Below are positions 6,867 to 8,689 of a stretch of 8,689 bases of DNA, piece by piece (the stretch's first letter is position 1; the number at the start of each line of letters is the position of its first letter). The DNA lies in the NCBI GenBank assembly GCA_017880705.1, contig JADGRS010000116.1:1-8689 (forward strand), written 5' to 3'. Origin of the DNA: Burkholderiales bacterium (GTDB lineage: Bacteria; Pseudomonadota; Gammaproteobacteria; Burkholderiales; Usitatibacteraceae). The notes beneath the pieces were generated by a model. The model saw only the letters and a list, made by a program, of their open reading frames with translations, was not told the DNA's origin and ran no database searches. The position numbers and the translations under genes are program-made.

Positions 6867-8122
6867 TTCGTTCCGGGGACGAATCCCAGTTTCAATTCCT
6901 CGTCGGCCACGCCAGCGGTGCGATACGCGGCGAACGCGGGCGTCTCCTCGCGGCTCTCGCCCAGGATCGCGGCCACCGCCGCGCCGGGCAGCACTTGGAT
7001 GTCGGCGCCGAACACGCTCGCGACGCGAGCGGCCGGCGCCGCGAGCGCGACGTACACGCCTCCCCCGGCCTTGCCCACGACGGTGAGCCCCACTTCGACA
7101 CCCTTCGCCGCGAGCGCCGCGAGCGCGTAGGCCATATCGACGATGTATTCCGTGAGCACGATCTTCTCGTCCTCGATGCGCGCCGCGTGCGCCGCGCAAT
7201 CGAGGAACACCTCGACGTGCCGCGCGCCCGAATCGGCCAGCTTCCACGCGCTCTCGGCGAAGCGCCACGCGCGCGCGCACCCCAGGGGCGCATTGCCGAC
7301 GATGCCGAGGAATTCCTCCTCGGCGCCGTTGCGCGTGCCGCGGCCCGTGAAGAAGCCCTGGCTTTCCTTCGCGTCGTATCCGTCGGCGTAGATCTTCTCG
7401 AGATCGCGGCGCCGCAGCGGCTCGAGCGCCGGCTCCGGCACGCGCTTGTCGAGGCGCATCGCGAGCGCCTCGTGGCGAAATCTCAGCGCCGAAACGGCGC
7501 CCCCGCGCTGCGCGAGCGCCTCGCGGAGCCAGGACGCGATGTCGCTGCCCGCCTTCCAGACCGCGTTCGCGCTGCTCGCCTTGGCGCGCGCCGCGGGCGA
7601 CAGCGAGGCCTCCGCCATCGCGCGAAACACCTCGTCGAGGACATTGACGCCCGCGGCCGACGCAAGGATCGAAGGCCCCGACATCGCGAGCTGCGTCACC
7701 TCGCTGAAAAGGCGTTGAGGCGCAAGATGAGCGAGCATGCTCGAGCCTCCGTAGCAGTTCTTGCCGAGGACCACGGCCAGGGGTGCGCCCGAAAAAGCGC
7801 ACTCGAGGCCCGCGCGATAGAGCGCTCGGAAGGCGCCGAGCGCCTTGAGCCCTTCGGAAACCTTCGCTCCCGCGCTGTCGAGATACAGGACGAGGCTCGA
7901 GCGCTCCGCGGCCACGATCTTGAAAAGCGCTGCGAGGCGCTGGCACTCGAGAGCGCCGAGGGCGCCGCTCGCGCTGCGGTTCTCGACCAGCGCGACGTGC
8001 ACCGGCCGCCCTTCGAAATTTCCGCGGCCGATGGCGAGGTTTCCCGCGGGAGCGCCCATCGGCTCGAATGCGATCGCCGCGCGCAGCGATTCCAGGATCG
8101 GCGCGCCGGGAACCGCGCTCAC
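6863..8122 (-). CDS. Fused MdcD/MdcE-like biotin-independent malonate decarboxylase carboxyltransferase
   Basis: Malonate decarboxylase beta and gamma subunits (MdcD, MdcE) together form the crotonase-fold carboxyltransferase that removes CO2 from a malonyl thioester. Here both halves sit in one 419-residue chain. The N-terminal half (about 27-205) is MdcD-like: LDSAGAKVSEG at 81-91 matches the DSGGVRLQE region, NCYGGSSML at 122-130 the GCFGGMGI oxyanion-hole turn, and MSGP at 147-150 the LSGP/LNGP motif. The C-terminal half (about 250-390) is MdcE-like: VFLDCAAHAARIEDE at 305-319 and VGKAGGGVYVAL at 349-360. No biotin- or ACP-carrying domain is present. The GTG start at 8122 overlaps the preceding stop as GTGA and has GGAG 5 nt upstream; a longer frame to 8590 is antisense-like, Arg-rich sequence and is rejected. 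The 3' end overlaps matB by 4 nt. Each half is shorter than free-standing MdcD. The substrate may be malonyl-CoA rather than malonyl-ACP, which is inference. Confidence 0.8.
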   Translation of the reverse strand: MSAVPGAPILESLRAAIAFEPMGAPAGNLAIGRGNFEGRPVHVALVENRSASGALGALECQRLAALFKIVAAERSSLVLYLDSAGAKVSEGLKALGAFRALYRAGLECAFSGAPLAVVLGKNCYGGSSMLAHLAPQRLFSEVTQLAMSGPSILASAAGVNVLDEVFRAMAEASLSPAARAKASSANAVWKAGSDIASWLREALAQRGGAVSALRFRHEALAMRLDKRVPEPALEPLRRRDLEKIYADGYDAKESQGFFTGRGTRNGAEEEFLGIVGNAPLGCARAWRFAESAWKLADSGARHVEVFLDCAAHAARIEDEKIVLTEYIVDMAYALAALAAKGVEVGLTVVGKAGGGVYVALAAPAARVASVFGADIQVLPGAAVAAILGESREETPAFAAYRTAGVADEELKLGFVPGTK

Positions 8123-8689
8123 AGCATCTCCGCGAGCAGCGCGAGGGGATGAAGCGCCTCGCGTCCCGAGCCGTCGGCGATCTGCCGCCGGCAGCTGGTG
8201 CCCGCCGCGACGATCGTGGCCGCCGGCGCGGAGCGCACCGCGGGCAGGAGCGAGAGCTCGGCCATCTTCATCGACACGTCGTAGTGGCCCTTCTCGTGCC
8301 CGAATGCGCCCGCCATGCCGCAGCAGCTCGACTCGATCGCGCTCACCCGCGCATCCGGAATCGTGCGAAGCAGTTCGAGCGTCGCATCGAACGTGTCGAA
8401 CGCCTTCTGGTGACAATGGCCGTGCACGCGAATTTCCTTCGCGCCCGCGCTCTTCCAGGCAGGCACGACGCGTCCCCCGCGAATCTCCGCCATGAGATAT
8501 TCGTCGACGAGCCCGGACTTCGCGAGCAGCCCGGCGAGCGCATCGCCCGGAAACATCGCCGCGTATTCGTCGCGAAACGTGAAGAGGCACGAGGGCTCCA
8601 GCCCCACGACCGCCGTGCCGGCTTCCAGGTGCGGCTTCAACGCCGCCATCGTGCGCCGCGCCTCGGCGAGCGCTTCATCGATCATTCCC
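8119..8689 (-). CDS. FAD-linked oxidoreductase with Fe-S/CCG domain (YdiJ/GlcF type), C-terminal part
   Basis: Only the last ~189 residues are in the window; the frame is open to the right edge. The segment is the second half of the duplicated CCG (cysteine-rich) module found in glycolate oxidase GlcF, heterodisulfide reductase subunits and the C-terminus of large FAD/Fe-S D-2-hydroxyacid dehydrogenases such as YdiJ. Counting from the ATG at 8685, motifs are GLEPSC (28-33), HGHCHQKA (88-95), ESSCCGMAGAFGHE (118-131) and AGTSCRRQI (161-169). The cysteines 33, 91, 121, 122 and 165 are candidate cofactor ligands. HYDVSMKMAE at 134-143 and the end pattern ALHPLALLAEML are typical of YdiJ-like proteins near 1,000 residues, so the FAD domains should lie outside the window. 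It is the first visible gene of the operon and is coupled to the next by a 4-nt overlap. The substrate is unknown; a 2-hydroxyacid is likely from the family. Confidence 0.88.
   Translation of the reverse strand, partial: GMIDEALAEARRTMAALKPHLEAGTAVVGLEPSCLFTFRDEYAAMFPGDALAGLLAKSGLVDEYLMAEIRGGRVVPAWKSAGAKEIRVHGHCHQKAFDTFDATLELLRTIPDARVSAIESSCCGMAGAFGHEKGHYDVSMKMAELSLLPAVRSAPAATIVAAGTSCRRQIADGSGREALHPLALLAEML
8128..8131 (-). promoter_or_regulatory. Ribosome binding site that decides the GTG start at 8122
   Basis: GGAG on the minus strand lies 5 nt upstream of GTG (8122-8120), inside the last codons of the oxidoreductase gene. Together with the GTGA overlap it fixes a non-ATG start for the carboxyltransferase gene, which has no usable ATG nearby. 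Confidence 0.75.

Noticed and set aside
6867..7946. Possible long N-terminal extension of MatB, since the frame stays open to 7946
   Set aside because: The canonical MatB N-terminus starts at 6866. The extension is an Arg/Gly/Ala-rich alternative frame of the carboxyltransferase gene.
5559..8152. Large plus-strand open frames (5559-7130 and 6623-8152) opposite matB and the carboxyltransferase gene
   Set aside because: Both are antisense to genes with complete motif sets, and their translations are Arg-rich and without family features.
8123..8590. Extension of the carboxyltransferase gene up to an ATG at 8590
   Set aside because: It would overlap the Fe-S protein gene over 470 nt and encode Arg-rich sequence. 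The GTG at 8122 with GGAG spacing and a GTGA overlap is a far better start.

Overview
The window is high-GC DNA with dense, G/C-ending codon use. It most resembles a chromosomal segment of a free-living proteobacterium, probably a betaproteobacterium. Support for this is a glutathione-dependent formaldehyde dehydrogenase, a malonyl-CoA synthetase next to malonate-decarboxylase-like carboxyltransferase domains, a YdiJ-type FAD/Fe-S oxidoreductase, Sec-type signal peptides and strong GGAG-type ribosome binding sites. The taxonomic placement is inference. No transposase, integrase, phage gene, CRISPR array, tRNA or rRNA was found. Eight coding regions are supported, one of them cut by the right edge.

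Left block (1-2367, all minus strand, read right to left): adhC/frmA-type S-(hydroxymethyl)glutathione dehydrogenase (1258-2367), a small single-pass membrane protein of unknown function (783-1190), and a small secreted helical protein with an internal duplication (223-678). A clear intrinsic terminator at 119-147 ends this block. The S-formylglutathione hydrolase gene that often accompanies adhC is not in the window.

Middle block (2487-5345, plus strand): a small secreted protein of unknown function (2487-2888), then a family-5 extracellular solute-binding protein (DppA/OppA type, 2919-4475) with no permease or ATPase genes nearby. A long perfect inverted repeat (4478-4522) lies 2 nt past its stop and resembles a REP-type element. 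A 196-nt non-coding region (4523-4718) then leads into a secreted Thr/Ala/Val-rich protein (4719-5345). That region holds a small hairpin, a match to the CRP consensus TGTGA-N6-TCACA, and a -10-like hexamer whose spacing fits class II CRP activation.

Right block (5349-8689, minus strand): a tightly coupled three-gene operon. The C-terminal part of an FAD/Fe-S oxidoreductase (8119-8689) overlaps by 4 nt a 419-residue protein (6863-8122) that appears to join the MdcD-like and MdcE-like halves of biotin-independent malonate decarboxylase in one chain. That gene overlaps by 4 nt a malonyl-CoA synthetase (matB, 5349-6866). The gene order suggests malonate or a related C3 acid is activated to malonyl-CoA and then decarboxylated by the fused carboxyltransferase, instead of by the usual MatA or by the full MdcA/C/D/E complex. 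This is the most interesting system in the window. It is a hypothesis, because genes to the right of the window could encode the missing MdcA and acyl-carrier subunits.
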